64,000 nt of DNA from Bact-08 sp028707695 (GCA_963666385.1 OY762808.1:1674001-1738000); one strand, 5' to 3'. Counted from the stretch's first letter, positions 51,574-61,372 are shown. The notes: generated by a model not told the origin, from the sequence alone. Program-made: numbers and translations.

Positions 51574-53772
51574 CTACTCCTCAATCTTCAAATCCTGTAA
51601 AGAGAGGATGTGCCCGTCGTTTGGTTTTGTTGCTACAATCCTCACTTTTTTTACAGGTTTTTCTGGATGTAAAACTGCTGTGTTCAATACAAATTCTGTT
51701 TTACCAGTGAAGTTTGTACCGTCGTAACTATACTCTGCGTACCCATCGGTCACACCGTAAAATGTGATGTTGGGAATACCGGTCTCGACGGTTATCCTGG
51801 AGGCTTTGACAGGTTGTTCGAATATGTAGGTGAAATGGTCTCCAGCCTTGATTCGGTTGGCTGTGCGGAAATAAGTATTTTGTTTGTAGTCAGTTACATT
51901 TGATATAGGGAACCTGTTGTTTTCGGTCATTGAGGTCTCAATTGTTGTAGCCGGAGAGATATAAGAATATGAGGCATTTTCTGGTTGAATGGAAACGCTT
52001 TTGATCTCGTCCTTGTAGAATGTTGCAAAACGAAATTTATGTGCCTTATCTGTAATGATTTCTCCTCTGTAAATAGGTGAGTACATTGTAGGTTCCGATT
52101 CATCTGTTGTGTACCTTACCACTGCCCAAGGGTATGGGGCTGTAACCATGATTGCTCCATTGATGTAAACTGCTTTTGGGGGGTCCATACGGAACGCTAT
52201 ACCCATTTGGTATAATCTTTCAAAGTGGGCAGAGGAGAGACGGTAAGAGAAATCGGTGAATTCTTTTAATTCTGGCTGTGTCCAGCCAACTTCAGCCAAT
52301 GCGGCAATGCGAGGGTATGCCTGGTATTCCATGAATCTTGCAGGGTGGCCGAACAGCTCTGCCCAAAGCGCAGCCTGTACACCCAGTACTAGTTTGGCCT
52401 CTTTTTGGTCAAGTTTTGCAGTTTTGACAGGGTCAAGTGAATATGCTTTTTCCAAAGTTACGATACCTGCCCAGTTGTGACCCCTTTCGGCCGGAGATTG
52501 TTTCATATCGTAGTAGCAATATTCTCCAGGCAACATCACGGTAGGTTGTCCTTTTTTTACCGATTCAATGCCTTTGGCAACGCTTCTCCAAGCATATACC
52601 CTTGACTCCGGCCTGAGTTCTCCCCCATCCAGGATTTCATCCCATCCGGCCATATGTTTGCCGTGTTTTTCCACGATGTTTTCCATCCTGCGTACAAAAT
52701 AATTGAGCAACTCTTCGTGGTTCTCCATCCCTTTCTCTTTCATTAATGCCTGGCAGTGCGGGCAGTTGTCCCATGCGTCGTAATTGACTTCGTCCCCGCC
52801 AATATGGAAATATTTGGAAGGGAACAGTGCAGCAACCTCTTTTACGATGCGGTCCAGCATTTTGAAGTTATCTTCCTTACCCACGCACCAAACGTTTTGG
52901 GCCTCTCCCTGTACACTTACCGAATTGTCGTTGCCATCACATCCAACCTCTGGATAAGTAGCTGTGACAGCCCTGCTGTGCCCGGGAAGGTCTATTTCTG
53001 GTATTATCTCGATATGCCTTTCTGCAGCATAAGCTACTATCTCTTTAATCTCTTTTTGTGTATAAAAACCTCCATATCTTTCGTTACCAGAACCAAAAGA
53101 GGGTCTTAACACTTCGTTCTCGCCCCTCCATGCTCCGAGTTCGGTGAGTTTGGGGTATTTTTTTATTTCTATCCTCCAGCCGTTATCATCTGTCAAATGC
53201 CAGTGGAATGTGTTTATCTTGTGGTAAGATAACCAGTTGATAAAGTTTTTTACTGTCTCTGCATCAAAGAAGGTGCGGGAAACATCCAAGTGCATTCCCC
53301 TGTAGGCAAAACGTGGGGAATCTTCTATCTCTGCCCCTTGAACTGTCCAGTTCTCGTCTCCTTTTGGGTTACCCGAATAAATTACCGGAGGTAGCATTTG
53401 GAAAAGTGTCTGGATTCCGTAAAAGATACCGGTTTGGGTAGAACCCTGTATGGAAATGCCCTCTTTGGTAACTTTTAATTTGTAACCTTCCAATGGAATG
53501 CTGTAGTCGGGAGACATGTCAAGTATTATGAAATTTCCGGATGGAGTGGTTGCTGATTGTTCAAAGTGGAAGCCCGAAGCATTTTTTAGGAATTTTCTCA
53601 AATATTCCAGGTTTTTGTCGTTTTTGGTATTGGAAAAAACAACAGTCCCTTTGTCGATTTTAAAATTATCGCTTCTTACAACCAACTTGTTTGGTTTGGG
53701 GATAATTGTAATTTGTGCAGTCATTAAAACTGTAAAAAAAAGTGTGGCAAAAGTGGAAAATAATCTTTTCAT
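51574..53772 (-). CDS. Beta-N-acetylhexosaminidase, GH20
   Basis: 732 aa from ATG 53772 (MKRLFSTFATLFFTVLMTAQ, signal peptide); the frame extends 14 codons further but those are unlikely. GH20b domain at about 20-140, then the catalytic barrel: RFAYRGMHLDVSRTF, KINTFHWHLTDDNGWRIEI, IIPEIDLPGHSRA, and the Asp-Glu pair FHIGGDEVNYDAWDNC. A C-terminal F5/8 (CBM32-like) domain follows (about 620-730). Releases terminal GlcNAc/GalNAc from host or fungal glycans outside the inner membrane. Confidence 0.95.
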   Translation of the reverse strand: MKRLFSTFATLFFTVLMTAQITIIPKPNKLVVRSDNFKIDKGTVVFSNTKNDKNLEYLRKFLKNASGFHFEQSATTPSGNFIILDMSPDYSIPLEGYKLKVTKEGISIQGSTQTGIFYGIQTLFQMLPPVIYSGNPKGDENWTVQGAEIEDSPRFAYRGMHLDVSRTFFDAETVKNFINWLSYHKINTFHWHLTDDNGWRIEIKKYPKLTELGAWRGENEVLRPSFGSGNERYGGFYTQKEIKEIVAYAAERHIEIIPEIDLPGHSRAVTATYPEVGCDGNDNSVSVQGEAQNVWCVGKEDNFKMLDRIVKEVAALFPSKYFHIGGDEVNYDAWDNCPHCQALMKEKGMENHEELLNYFVRRMENIVEKHGKHMAGWDEILDGGELRPESRVYAWRSVAKGIESVKKGQPTVMLPGEYCYYDMKQSPAERGHNWAGIVTLEKAYSLDPVKTAKLDQKEAKLVLGVQAALWAELFGHPARFMEYQAYPRIAALAEVGWTQPELKEFTDFSYRLSSAHFERLYQMGIAFRMDPPKAVYINGAIMVTAPYPWAVVRYTTDESEPTMYSPIYRGEIITDKAHKFRFATFYKDEIKSVSIQPENASYSYISPATTIETSMTENNRFPISNVTDYKQNTYFRTANRIKAGDHFTYIFEQPVKASRITVETGIPNITFYGVTDGYAEYSYDGTNFTGKTEFVLNTAVLHPEKPVKKVRIVATKPNDGHILSLQDLKIEE

Positions 53773-53828
53773 TGTAACATTTTTTATTCGGTGTAAAGAT
53801 ACAAAATTTGCCAACGAAGCATATATAA

Positions 53829-53859
53829 TTGCTAATCTTCCCTAAATTGATTAATTTTG
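53829..53859 (+). promoter_or_regulatory. Promoter of the sdhA-sdhB operon (TTG - 20 nt - TAATTTTG)
   Basis: The -33 TTG (53829-53831) and -7 TAATTTTG (53852-53859) are 20 nt apart, the best-spaced Bacteroidota promoter I found. The sdhA ATG lies 24 nt after the -7 box. Confidence 0.6.
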
Positions 53860-53883
53860 CGGACTTTAAAATTCTTTTATAAA

Positions 53884-55830
53884 ATGTCCGAAAAACTTAA
53901 TTCTAAGATCCCTGAGGGGCCATTGTCAGAAAAATGGACAAGGCATAAGTCTCAGATTCGGGTAGTAAGCCCGGCCAACAAGAGAAAGCTTGAGGTAATT
54001 GTGATTGGTACCGGTTTGGGAGGAGCATCTGCTGCTGCCGCACTTGGTGAGTTAGGCTACAATGTAAAGGTTTTTTGCATCAGCGACTCTCCACGCAGGG
54101 CTCACTCAATTGCCGCGCAAGGTGGAATAAATGCCGCAAAAAACTATCCAAATGACAATGACTCTGTGTACAGGCTCTTCTATGATACTATCAAGGGTGG
54201 CGATTACAGGGCAAGGGAAGGAAATGTTTATCGTCTTGCAGAGGTAAGCAACCATATTATTGACCAATGTGTTGCCCAAGGTGTCCCTTTTGCCAGGGAA
54301 TACGGCGGATTGCTGGACAACCGCTCGTTTGGGGGTTCACAGGTTAGCAGGACCTTTTATGCACGTGGACAAACAGGGCAGCAGCTTCTTTTGGGAGCAT
54401 ATGCCGCTTTGAACCGTCAGATTCATCTGGGTAATGTTAAATCCTACAACCGTAGGGAGATGATGGACCTGGTACTGATTGACGGTGAAGCAAAAGGAAT
54501 TATTGTCAGGAACCTTGTTACAGGCGAAATCGAGAGATATGGTGCGCATGCAGTTGTAATTGCATCCGGAGGTTACGGAAATGTCTTCTTCCTCTCTACC
54601 AATGCAATGAACAGTAATGGTTCTGCAGCTTGGCAATGTTACAAGAAAGGGGCTTTTTTCGGAAACCCATCTTTTGCGCAAATACATCCGACATGTATCC
54701 CGGTTCACGGAGAACAACAGTCCAAGCTTACATTAATGAGTGAATCACTCCGTAACGACGGAAGAATTTGGGTTCCAAAGAAGAAAGAAGATGTAGAAAA
54801 ACTGAGGAGCAAAAAGATAAAGGCATCACAGATACCAGAAGAAGACAGGGATTATTATCTCGAAAGACGTTATCCTGCTTTTGGCAACCTGGTGCCACGC
54901 GACGTGGCTTCACGTGCAGCCAAAGAGAGGTGTGATGCAGGTTTTGGAGTTAACGAGACCGGGCTTGCAGTATTCCTGGATTTCAAAACAGCTATCGAAC
55001 GATTAGGCCGAAAGGTTATTGAAGAGAGATACGGAAACCTTTTCCAGATGTATGAAAAGATTACCGATGTAGATCCATACCAGGAGCCTATGATGATTTA
55101 CCCTGCTATCCATTATACAATGGGTGGTATTTGGGTAGATTACAACCTGCAAACCACAGTTCCAGGGCTTTATGCCATTGGAGAGGCAAACTTTAGCGAC
55201 CACGGAGGTAACCGTCTGGGTGCCTCTGCATTGATGCAGGGTCTTGCCGACGGATATTTTATATTGCCATATACAATAGGAGACTTCCTTGCGGGTAAAA
55301 TTCAGGTTAAGATGACTGATACTTCCCACCCTGCTTTTGAAGAAGCCGAAAAGGCCGTAAAAGAAAAAATTGCAAAACTGTTTGCAATCAAGGGCAAAGA
55401 GCCTGTAGACCATTTCCAGAAAAAACTTGGTCACCTCATGTGGGATTATGTTGGTATGGCGCGTAACGAAAAGGGGCTGGAAAAAGCCATTGATGAGATT
55501 AGGAAGCTCAGGGAAGAATTCTGGAAAAACGTCTATATACCAGGCGAAAACAAGGAGTTCAACCAGGAACTGGAAAAGGCTCTGCGTACAGCTGACAACC
55601 TGGAATTGGGCGAACTGATGGCCAAAGACGCCCTATTGCGCCGGGAGTCATGCGGAGGTCATTTCCGTGAAGAGATGCAAACCGAAGAGGGCGAGACCAA
55701 ACGTGACGATGAAAACTACATGTATGTGAGCTGCTGGGAGTATGCCGGCGAAAACAACGGACACGTGATACACAAGGAGCCGCTCAAATATGAGTTTGTG
55801 AAAATTGCTACCAGAAATTACAAAGACTAA
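53884..55830 (+). CDS. sdhA: Succinate dehydrogenase/fumarate reductase flavoprotein subunit
   Basis: 648 aa from ATG 53884. FAD-binding GTGLGGASAAAALGELG, the His that carries FAD covalently in RAHSIAAQGGINAAKN, the substrate region FAQIHPTCIPVHGE, and the C-terminal EANFSDHGGNRLGASALMQGL. In Bacteroidales this enzyme mostly runs as fumarate reductase during succinate/propionate fermentation. Normally the order is cytochrome b subunit (sdhC/frdC), A, B; here the promoter sits right in front of A and no C gene is present. Followed by sdhB at 13 nt. Confidence 0.97.
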   Translation: MSEKLNSKIPEGPLSEKWTRHKSQIRVVSPANKRKLEVIVIGTGLGGASAAAALGELGYNVKVFCISDSPRRAHSIAAQGGINAAKNYPNDNDSVYRLFYDTIKGGDYRAREGNVYRLAEVSNHIIDQCVAQGVPFAREYGGLLDNRSFGGSQVSRTFYARGQTGQQLLLGAYAALNRQIHLGNVKSYNRREMMDLVLIDGEAKGIIVRNLVTGEIERYGAHAVVIASGGYGNVFFLSTNAMNSNGSAAWQCYKKGAFFGNPSFAQIHPTCIPVHGEQQSKLTLMSESLRNDGRIWVPKKKEDVEKLRSKKIKASQIPEEDRDYYLERRYPAFGNLVPRDVASRAAKERCDAGFGVNETGLAVFLDFKTAIERLGRKVIEERYGNLFQMYEKITDVDPYQEPMMIYPAIHYTMGGIWVDYNLQTTVPGLYAIGEANFSDHGGNRLGASALMQGLADGYFILPYTIGDFLAGKIQVKMTDTSHPAFEEAEKAVKEKIAKLFAIKGKEPVDHFQKKLGHLMWDYVGMARNEKGLEKAIDEIRKLREEFWKNVYIPGENKEFNQELEKALRTADNLELGELMAKDALLRRESCGGHFREEMQTEEGETKRDDENYMYVSCWEYAGENNGHVIHKEPLKYEFVKIATRNYKD

Positions 55831-55843
55831 GTATTTTACAGAT

Positions 55844-56623
55844 ATGGACTTTACACTAAAAGTTTGGCGTCAGAAAAGCGCAAAGGATAAAGGATATTTC
55901 GGGACATATCAGGTGAAGGGAATATCTCCCGACACCTCTTTCCTGGAGATGATGGATATTCTAAACGATCAGCTGGTGCGCGAAAATATAGATCCTGTTG
56001 CTGTTAACAAAGGTTGCAAAAGCGACGGGCCTGTAGCATTCGACCACGACTGCCGTGAAGGTATATGCGGGATGTGTTCCCTCTATATAAACGGAAGGGC
56101 GCACGGACCGGATGATGATATTACTACTTGCCAGCTCCATATGCGCAAGTTCAAAGATGGCGAGACTATTACCATAGAACCTTGGCGTTCTGCAGGGATG
56201 CCTGTAATAAAGGACCTGGTTGTGGACAGGAATGCTTTGGACAAGATATTGCAAGCCGGTGGTTACGTTTCTGTAAACACTGGTGGAGTACCGGATGCAA
56301 ACTCAATTCCGGTTCCAAGGGAAGATGCAGAGGAGAGCATGGATGCTGCAGCCTGTGTAGGTTGTGGTGCATGTATTGCAACATGCAAAAACGGTTCTGC
56401 AATGTTGTTTGTCTCTGCCAGGGTTAGTTCACTGGCGTTGCTGCCACAAGGAAAGGTAGAGGCGGCCCGCAGGGTGAAAGCTATGGTTGCAAAGATGGAT
56501 GAGTTGGGATTTGGTGCTTGTACAAACACCCGTGCCTGCGAAATGGAGTGTCCAAAAAATATTTCGGTTACCCATATTGCACGGATGAACAGGGAGTTCC
56601 TTAAAGCCAAGATCAAAGACTAA
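55844..56623 (+). CDS. sdhB: Succinate dehydrogenase/fumarate reductase iron-sulfur subunit
   Basis: 259 aa from ATG 55844. [2Fe-2S] ligands in DHDCREGICGMCSLYING plus the fourth Cys in TTCQLHM. The [4Fe-4S] and [3Fe-4S] clusters are in CVGCGACIATCKN and CTNTRACEMECPKN. All cysteines present. Passes electrons between the membrane quinol site and the flavoprotein. A bidirectional terminator follows. Confidence 0.97.
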   Translation: MDFTLKVWRQKSAKDKGYFGTYQVKGISPDTSFLEMMDILNDQLVRENIDPVAVNKGCKSDGPVAFDHDCREGICGMCSLYINGRAHGPDDDITTCQLHMRKFKDGETITIEPWRSAGMPVIKDLVVDRNALDKILQAGGYVSVNTGGVPDANSIPVPREDAEESMDAAACVGCGACIATCKNGSAMLFVSARVSSLALLPQGKVEAARRVKAMVAKMDELGFGACTNTRACEMECPKNISVTHIARMNREFLKAKIKD

Positions 56624-56642
56624 TCTGTGGTAAAACATTTAT

Positions 56643-56687
56643 AAAAAGAGAGACTCAAAATTTTAACCTTTGAGTCTCTCTCTTTTT
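56643..56687. terminator. Bidirectional terminator between sdhB and the lipoprotein gene
   Basis: Perfect 13-bp stem AGAGAGACTCAAA (56647-56659) with TTTGAGTCTCTCT (56669-56681), 9-nt loop, T-run to the right and A-run to the left. Confidence 0.85.
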
Positions 56688-56698
56688 ATTTAGTGTTT

Positions 56699-57229
56699 TT
56701 AGTTTGTTTTGCGGAACGATCCCACGCCTTCGAATTTTTCTATAAGCTGTTGGTATACCTCATAAGGGTCGTCATCCTCTGTAAGCAGCAATTTAAGGAT
56801 TGACATTAATTTATCGTAGGTATAGTACAATTCCAGCCTGATGTTGTCGGATGCGCCACTAATGCCGTTGGGAAATATAACATTGGTGATTGTGAAAAAG
56901 CCATTGTTTTGTTCAAAAGTACCCTCTACAGGAAGCGGAACGTCGTTGTAGATGAAATCTGCCTTATTTGGAGCCTTAAATGCTATCCTGAGGGGTTTCA
57001 TGAGCTCTCTCCTGATTGTCTGGAGATTCTTTTCCAGGAATTTCTTGGTTTCGGGGTATTCAGTTGCAATTACAGGGTTGTAAACAATATAGACCATCAC
57101 TGCACTCGTGTCCAGGTCCCAGTTTCCGTTGAGTACAATTGGCTCAAATTCTTTATTGCAGCTCCATATAGAAAAAGATATGAGCAAAGTCGTGGAAGCC
57201 AGCAGTATGATTGATTTTAGTTTTTTCAT
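56699..57229 (-). CDS. Lipoprotein of unknown function
   Basis: 176 aa from ATG 57229 (MKKLKSIILLASTTLLISFSIWSC); the longer frame from 57340 adds residues without homology and overlaps the divergent promoter. After Cys24 the sequence is beta-rich (LNGNWDLDTSAVMVYIVYNP ... LPVEGTFEQNNGFFTITNVIFPNG), possibly a lipocalin-like fold (GNWDL opening). No family assigned. Divergent from the alpha/beta-hydrolase gene. Confidence 0.65.
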   Translation of the reverse strand: MKKLKSIILLASTTLLISFSIWSCNKEFEPIVLNGNWDLDTSAVMVYIVYNPVIATEYPETKKFLEKNLQTIRRELMKPLRIAFKAPNKADFIYNDVPLPVEGTFEQNNGFFTITNVIFPNGISGASDNIRLELYYTYDKLMSILKLLLTEDDDPYEVYQQLIEKFEGVGSFRKTN

Positions 57230-57276
57230 GTCCTTTTGATATGCCCACAAATTTAGAAAAATTGTGATTAAAAAGT

Positions 57277-57284
57277 TAATTTTG
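57277..57284 (+). promoter_or_regulatory. -7 box TAATTTTG of the alpha/beta-hydrolase gene
   Basis: TAATTTTG ends 17 nt before ATG 57302. A weak -33 (TTTAG, 57252-57256) stands at 20 nt. Confidence 0.45.
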
Positions 57285-57301
57285 TACAAAACAGAGATAA
57301 A

Positions 57302-58096
57302 ATGGAATTTTTCAAGACATGCAACGGTATTCCGGTTCATATTTCAGACAGTGGTAAGGGTGACAATGTGCTTGTGTTGTTGCATGGATACCTGGAAACC
57401 TTGTACATTTGGGATGAGTTCACTAAATTGCTTGACAAAGGGTTCAGGGTAATCTCCATTGATTTGCCAGGTCACGGATTGTCCGGGACTTTCCCTGTAA
57501 ACACAATGCAACAGTGCGCACAAACAGTTTTGTCCGTTATGGATAACCTCAATATTCAAAAGGCAACACTTGTTGGCCATTCAATGGGTGGTTATGTTGC
57601 CTGTGATGCGGCAATCACTGCCCCTGATAGGTTCAATGCATTGATAATGATTAATTCAACACCATTTGCAGACAGTGAGGAAAAAGCAAACAACAGAGAT
57701 CGTGAGATTTCACTCATAAGACAAAACAAACTCCAAAAAATTGTAAAATCATCTATAGCAAATATGTTTTCTCCGCTGAACAAGAGTAAATTCGAAGAGA
57801 AAATCCTGGAAATTTCAGAAATTGCAGAGGTGCACGACCCGGAAGGCATCACATCTTCTTTGGAGGGAATGAAGCTTAGGGGCGATTACTCTGCCAAACT
57901 TTCGGAATCTTCTTTGCCTGTGTTGTTTTTCTTTGGTCTTCAAGATAATTTCATATCAAAGGAGGTATCTGACAAAGTAATGTCTGCTGTTCCCAATGCA
58001 AAATATATCTTCCTGGAAAAATCGGGGCACAATGGTTTTTTGGAAGAGCCCCAAAAGTGTGCTTCAATCATTACTGAATTTTCTAATGGCAAATAA
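57302..58096 (+). CDS. Alpha/beta-hydrolase
   Basis: 264 aa, no signal. Oxyanion loop LVLLHGYLETLYIW, nucleophile elbow VGHSMGG, acid probably in LFFFGLQDNFI, and His in EKSGHNGFLEEP. All triad members are present, so an active esterase or C-C hydrolase is likely; the substrate is unknown. One base separates its stop codon from the ATG of the DmpA-type peptidase, so the two are cotranscribed. Confidence 0.9.
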   Translation: MEFFKTCNGIPVHISDSGKGDNVLVLLHGYLETLYIWDEFTKLLDKGFRVISIDLPGHGLSGTFPVNTMQQCAQTVLSVMDNLNIQKATLVGHSMGGYVACDAAITAPDRFNALIMINSTPFADSEEKANNRDREISLIRQNKLQKIVKSSIANMFSPLNKSKFEEKILEISEIAEVHDPEGITSSLEGMKLRGDYSAKLSESSLPVLFFFGLQDNFISKEVSDKVMSAVPNAKYIFLEKSGHNGFLEEPQKCASIITEFSNGK

Positions 58097-58097
58097 T

Positions 58098-59222
58098 ATG
58101 AAAAATCTTTTAGCTGTAGCTTTATTATCTTTTTCAATCATGAATTCTCATCAGGTAAAGGCTCAAGAACGAGTACGGGATTTTGGAATAGAGATAGGTC
58201 TGTTCAAACCCGGCAAATACAACGCAATAACAGATGTTCCCGGAGTAAAAGTTGGGCACAAAACAATAATAAAAGGGGATGATATCAGGACAGGTGTAAC
58301 TGCTATTATACCTCACCCAGGAAATATCTTCAGGCAAAAGGTACCTGCCGCAATTTACATTGGAAATGGTTTTGGAAAGCTAGCAGGTTATAGCCAGGTA
58401 AAAGAATTGGGAAATATTGAGACTCCTGTTATACTCACAAATACAATGAGTATTGCACCGGCGCTGGATGCTCTTATTACCTACACATTACAACAAGAAG
58501 GAAACCAAAATATTGCCTCTGTGAATGGTGTTGTAGGGGAGACCAACGATGGTGGTTTGAATGATATAAGGGCAAGGGTTGTAACAGCAGAGGATGTGTT
58601 AGAAGCAATTGAAAATGCACAAGATGGCCCTGTAAAAGAGGGAGGGGTAGGAGCCGGAACCGGAACAATTTGCTTTGGATTCAAAGGAGGGATAGGTACA
58701 TCTTCCAGGGTTCTGCCTCCATCTTTGGGTGGCTACACTGTAGGAGTGCTGGTACAATCCAATTATGGGGGAGTGCTTGAAATAGCTGGTGTTCCTGTTG
58801 GAAAATTGCTGGGACAGTTCGATTTCAAAAAGGATATAGATTCATATGCAGACGGATCGTGCATGATGGTGGTTGTAACAGATGCACCTTTATGTTCAAG
58901 GAACCTGGAAAGGGTTGCCAAAAGGGCAATGATGGGGTTGGCAAAAACCGGCGGTATAGCTTCCAACGGTAGTGGTGACTATGTTATTGCCATGTCTGTC
59001 AACAATGGTAACCTGATTGACGAATCCGATCCTTTCTATGAGCCTCAAGTGTTGCACAACAGCTCTATGTCTTCGCTTTTCCTGGCCACAATTGAGGCAA
59101 CCGAAGAGGCGCTCATCAACTCACTGTTTATGTCTGGCACAACAACCGGCTACAAGGGCAGAACTGTAAAGCAGTTGCCTGTACAGGAGGCAGTAAAGGA
59201 GATTAAAAAAGCAAAGAAATAG
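58098..59222 (+). CDS. P1-family (S58, DmpA-like) aminopeptidase, exported
   Basis: 374 aa from ATG 58098, with signal peptide (LLAVALLSFSIMNSHQVKAQ). The DmpA fold is seen as NAITDVPGVKVGHKTI, NGVVGETNDGGLNDI, GGVGAGTGTICFGFKGGIGTSSR, and the self-cleavage/nucleophile site IASNGSGDYVIAMS, where the Ser of NGS becomes the N-terminal nucleophile. Cuts N-terminal residues, some members D-amino-acid or beta-peptides. The longer frame overlapping the upstream gene is unlikely. Confidence 0.93.
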   Translation: MKNLLAVALLSFSIMNSHQVKAQERVRDFGIEIGLFKPGKYNAITDVPGVKVGHKTIIKGDDIRTGVTAIIPHPGNIFRQKVPAAIYIGNGFGKLAGYSQVKELGNIETPVILTNTMSIAPALDALITYTLQQEGNQNIASVNGVVGETNDGGLNDIRARVVTAEDVLEAIENAQDGPVKEGGVGAGTGTICFGFKGGIGTSSRVLPPSLGGYTVGVLVQSNYGGVLEIAGVPVGKLLGQFDFKKDIDSYADGSCMMVVVTDAPLCSRNLERVAKRAMMGLAKTGGIASNGSGDYVIAMSVNNGNLIDESDPFYEPQVLHNSSMSSLFLATIEATEEALINSLFMSGTTTGYKGRTVKQLPVQEAVKEIKKAKK

Positions 59223-59230
59223 TAGATTTT

Positions 59231-60394
59231 TTACCAAAGGAAGTTATCAAAAGGATATCTGCCTGCGTGTATCTCTGCCACCATCTTGTAGAGGTCATTC
59301 CTAAGTTTGTCAATATTGGTCTTGTTGCGTGCAGATATGAATATGCAAGGATTGTGCTCTTTGCTCATCCAGCTTTTTTTAAGCTCTTCAAGACTGAAGT
59401 TTTCCCTGCTTTTTGCCTTGAAATCAAATTCATCCTGAGGGATATAGTCGTATGCATCTATCTTGTTGAAAACCAAAAATACAGGCTTGTCTTTTGCTCC
59501 AATTTCATTCAATGTTTCTTTTACAACTGCTATATGTTCTTCAAAATTGGGGTGGGAGATGTCTACCACATGCATCAATATGTCAGATTCCCTAACTTCG
59601 TCCAATGTACTTTTGAATGACTCAACAAGCTGGTGTGGAAGTTTCCTTATGAACCCGACAGTATCACTAAGCAGGAACGGTACGTTTTCTATAACAACTT
59701 TGCGGACAGTGGTATCTAGTGTTGCAAATAGCTTATTCTCTGCAAAAACTTCACTTTTTGCGAGAAGATTCATTAGTGTGCTTTTTCCAACATTGGTGTA
59801 TCCAACCAGGGAGATCCTTACAAGAGAGCCTCTATTACCTCTTTGTGAGGCCATTTGCCTGTCAATTTTCTTTAATTGAAGTTTCAGTTTGCTTATCTTG
59901 TCCAAAATGATCCTACGGTCTGTCTCTATCTGGCTTTCACCAGGCCCTCTCATTCCTATACCACCCCTTTGCCTTTCAAGGTGTGTCCACATCCTTGTGA
60001 GACGTGGTAACAAATATTGGTATTGAGCAAGTTCTACCTGGGTTTTCGCATATGCAGTCTTGGCTCTTTGTGCAAAAATATCCAAGATCAGGTTTGTCCT
60101 GTCCAATATCCTGCATTCAAACTCCCTCTCGAGGTTTCTTAGCTGGGATGGGGTGAGTTCATCGTCAAAGATTACAAGTTTAACTTCGTTATCTTGTGCA
60201 AATGCTTTGATTTCTTCTAGTTTGCCTGTTCCAATATAGGTTTTTGGATTTGGCTTGTCCAGGTTCTGGATGAATGTTTTCAATGAGACAGCACCAGCTG
60301 TTTCTGCAAGAAATTCAAGTTCTTCCAGGTTGTCCTTTATTTTGAGTTCATCATCATTGGGTCCTGCAACCCCTACAAGTACTGTATTCTCCAT
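59231..60394 (-). CDS. hflX: GTPase HflX
   Basis: 387 aa. N-terminal HflX domain (LAETAGAVSLKTFIQNLDKPNPKTYIGTGKLEEI), the linker with RGGIGMRGPGESQIETDRR, then G1 LVGYTNVGKSTLMNLL, G2/G3 FATLDTTVRKV and LLSDTVGFIRKLPHQLVESF, G4 VFNKIDAYD. Ribosome-splitting/rescue factor under stress. Converges with the P1-peptidase gene (8 nt). Confidence 0.96.
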   Translation of the reverse strand: MENTVLVGVAGPNDDELKIKDNLEELEFLAETAGAVSLKTFIQNLDKPNPKTYIGTGKLEEIKAFAQDNEVKLVIFDDELTPSQLRNLEREFECRILDRTNLILDIFAQRAKTAYAKTQVELAQYQYLLPRLTRMWTHLERQRGGIGMRGPGESQIETDRRIILDKISKLKLQLKKIDRQMASQRGNRGSLVRISLVGYTNVGKSTLMNLLAKSEVFAENKLFATLDTTVRKVVIENVPFLLSDTVGFIRKLPHQLVESFKSTLDEVRESDILMHVVDISHPNFEEHIAVVKETLNEIGAKDKPVFLVFNKIDAYDYIPQDEFDFKAKSRENFSLEELKKSWMSKEHNPCIFISARNKTNIDKLRNDLYKMVAEIHAGRYPFDNFLW

Positions 60395-60406
60395 TCAAAC
60401 AATATG

Positions 60407-60438
60407 AAAAAAGACTGCTTCTTTCGAGGCAGTCTTTT
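60407..60438 (-). terminator. Terminator after the TonB gene
   Basis: Read on the minus strand, AAAAGACTGC (complement of 60429-60438) pairs with GCAGTCTTTT (complement of 60409-60418), loop of 10 nt, ending in six T's. It lies between tonB and hflX, both minus. Confidence 0.7.
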
Positions 60439-60456
60439 GATTAATTCTCGGTTTAA

Positions 60457-61149
60457 CTATCTAAGCTGGAATATAACAGGGAATGTGTAAACAACCCTTA
60501 CAGCTTTGTTCCTTTGGCGCCCTGGTGTCCATTTTGGCGACGAAGAAACTACCCTTACAGCTTCTTTGTCAAGCGATGGGTCAACTCCCCTTACCACGGT
60601 AACATCACTAACACTGCCATCTGTGTTCACGCGGAATTGAAGTATTACACGACCTTGAACGCTGTTTTCCTTAGCAATTTCGGGGTAAACCAACCTCTCT
60701 GCAACCCATTTTGTAAATGTGTTTTCGTCTCCACCCATGAATTTTGGTTTTTCCTCTACCATTACAAATGGAATCTCTTCTTCTTCAATAACCTCTTCTT
60801 CCCTTCCTTGGACATACTCCCTGATTTCAACTCCAAGGTTTTTATCATCCTCTGTATTGATGATGAGTTCTGTGGTGATCTCTACATCATCGTCAACAAT
60901 TATGATGTCGTCCGAAACGACAGGAATTTTTGGCATCTCTGGTGGTGGCGGAGGTGTTTCATTAGTAATAGGAATCATTTCCTCTTCTATGATAACTGCA
61001 TTGTTGTCAGCCAAAGTGGAAACGTTTTTCTCATAAGTCTTATATTCAAAACTTGCCAGAACAACCAACAAAGTTACTACTAGTCCTATTTCCCTGAATA
61101 ATAACTTTTTGTTCTCGAGATCTGCCTTAGGTGTTTTTTTAACTTCCAT
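60457..61149 (-). CDS. TonB-family energy transducer
   Basis: 230 aa from ATG 61149 (MEVKKTPKADLENKKLLF). One membrane helix (IGLVVTLLVVLASFEY), a Pro/Glu-rich periplasmic spacer (TPPPPPEMPKIPVV, many acidic residues), and the TonB C-terminal domain (about 140-230, YPEIAKENSVQGRVILQFRVN...VRGVDPSLDKEAVRVV...WTPGRQR). Would energise SusC-type receptors such as the one in this window. Longer frame from 61197 is unlikely. Confidence 0.92.
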   Translation of the reverse strand: MEVKKTPKADLENKKLLFREIGLVVTLLVVLASFEYKTYEKNVSTLADNNAVIIEEEMIPITNETPPPPPEMPKIPVVSDDIIIVDDDVEITTELIINTEDDKNLGVEIREYVQGREEEVIEEEEIPFVMVEEKPKFMGGDENTFTKWVAERLVYPEIAKENSVQGRVILQFRVNTDGSVSDVTVVRGVDPSLDKEAVRVVSSSPKWTPGRQRNKAVRVVYTFPVIFQLR

Positions 61150-61298
61150 AATTGTGCGTCTGTTCAGATTAAATTTGGATTGTAAATTTAAAAACAATTA
61201 ATTATTTACCAAAAGATATTGTTGATAAACTTTTGAGAAATAATTCCAAATACTACATATAGAGTGCTTTAGGTTAAATATTATTTGTTAAAAACTAG

Positions 61299-61372
<74 letters not shown>

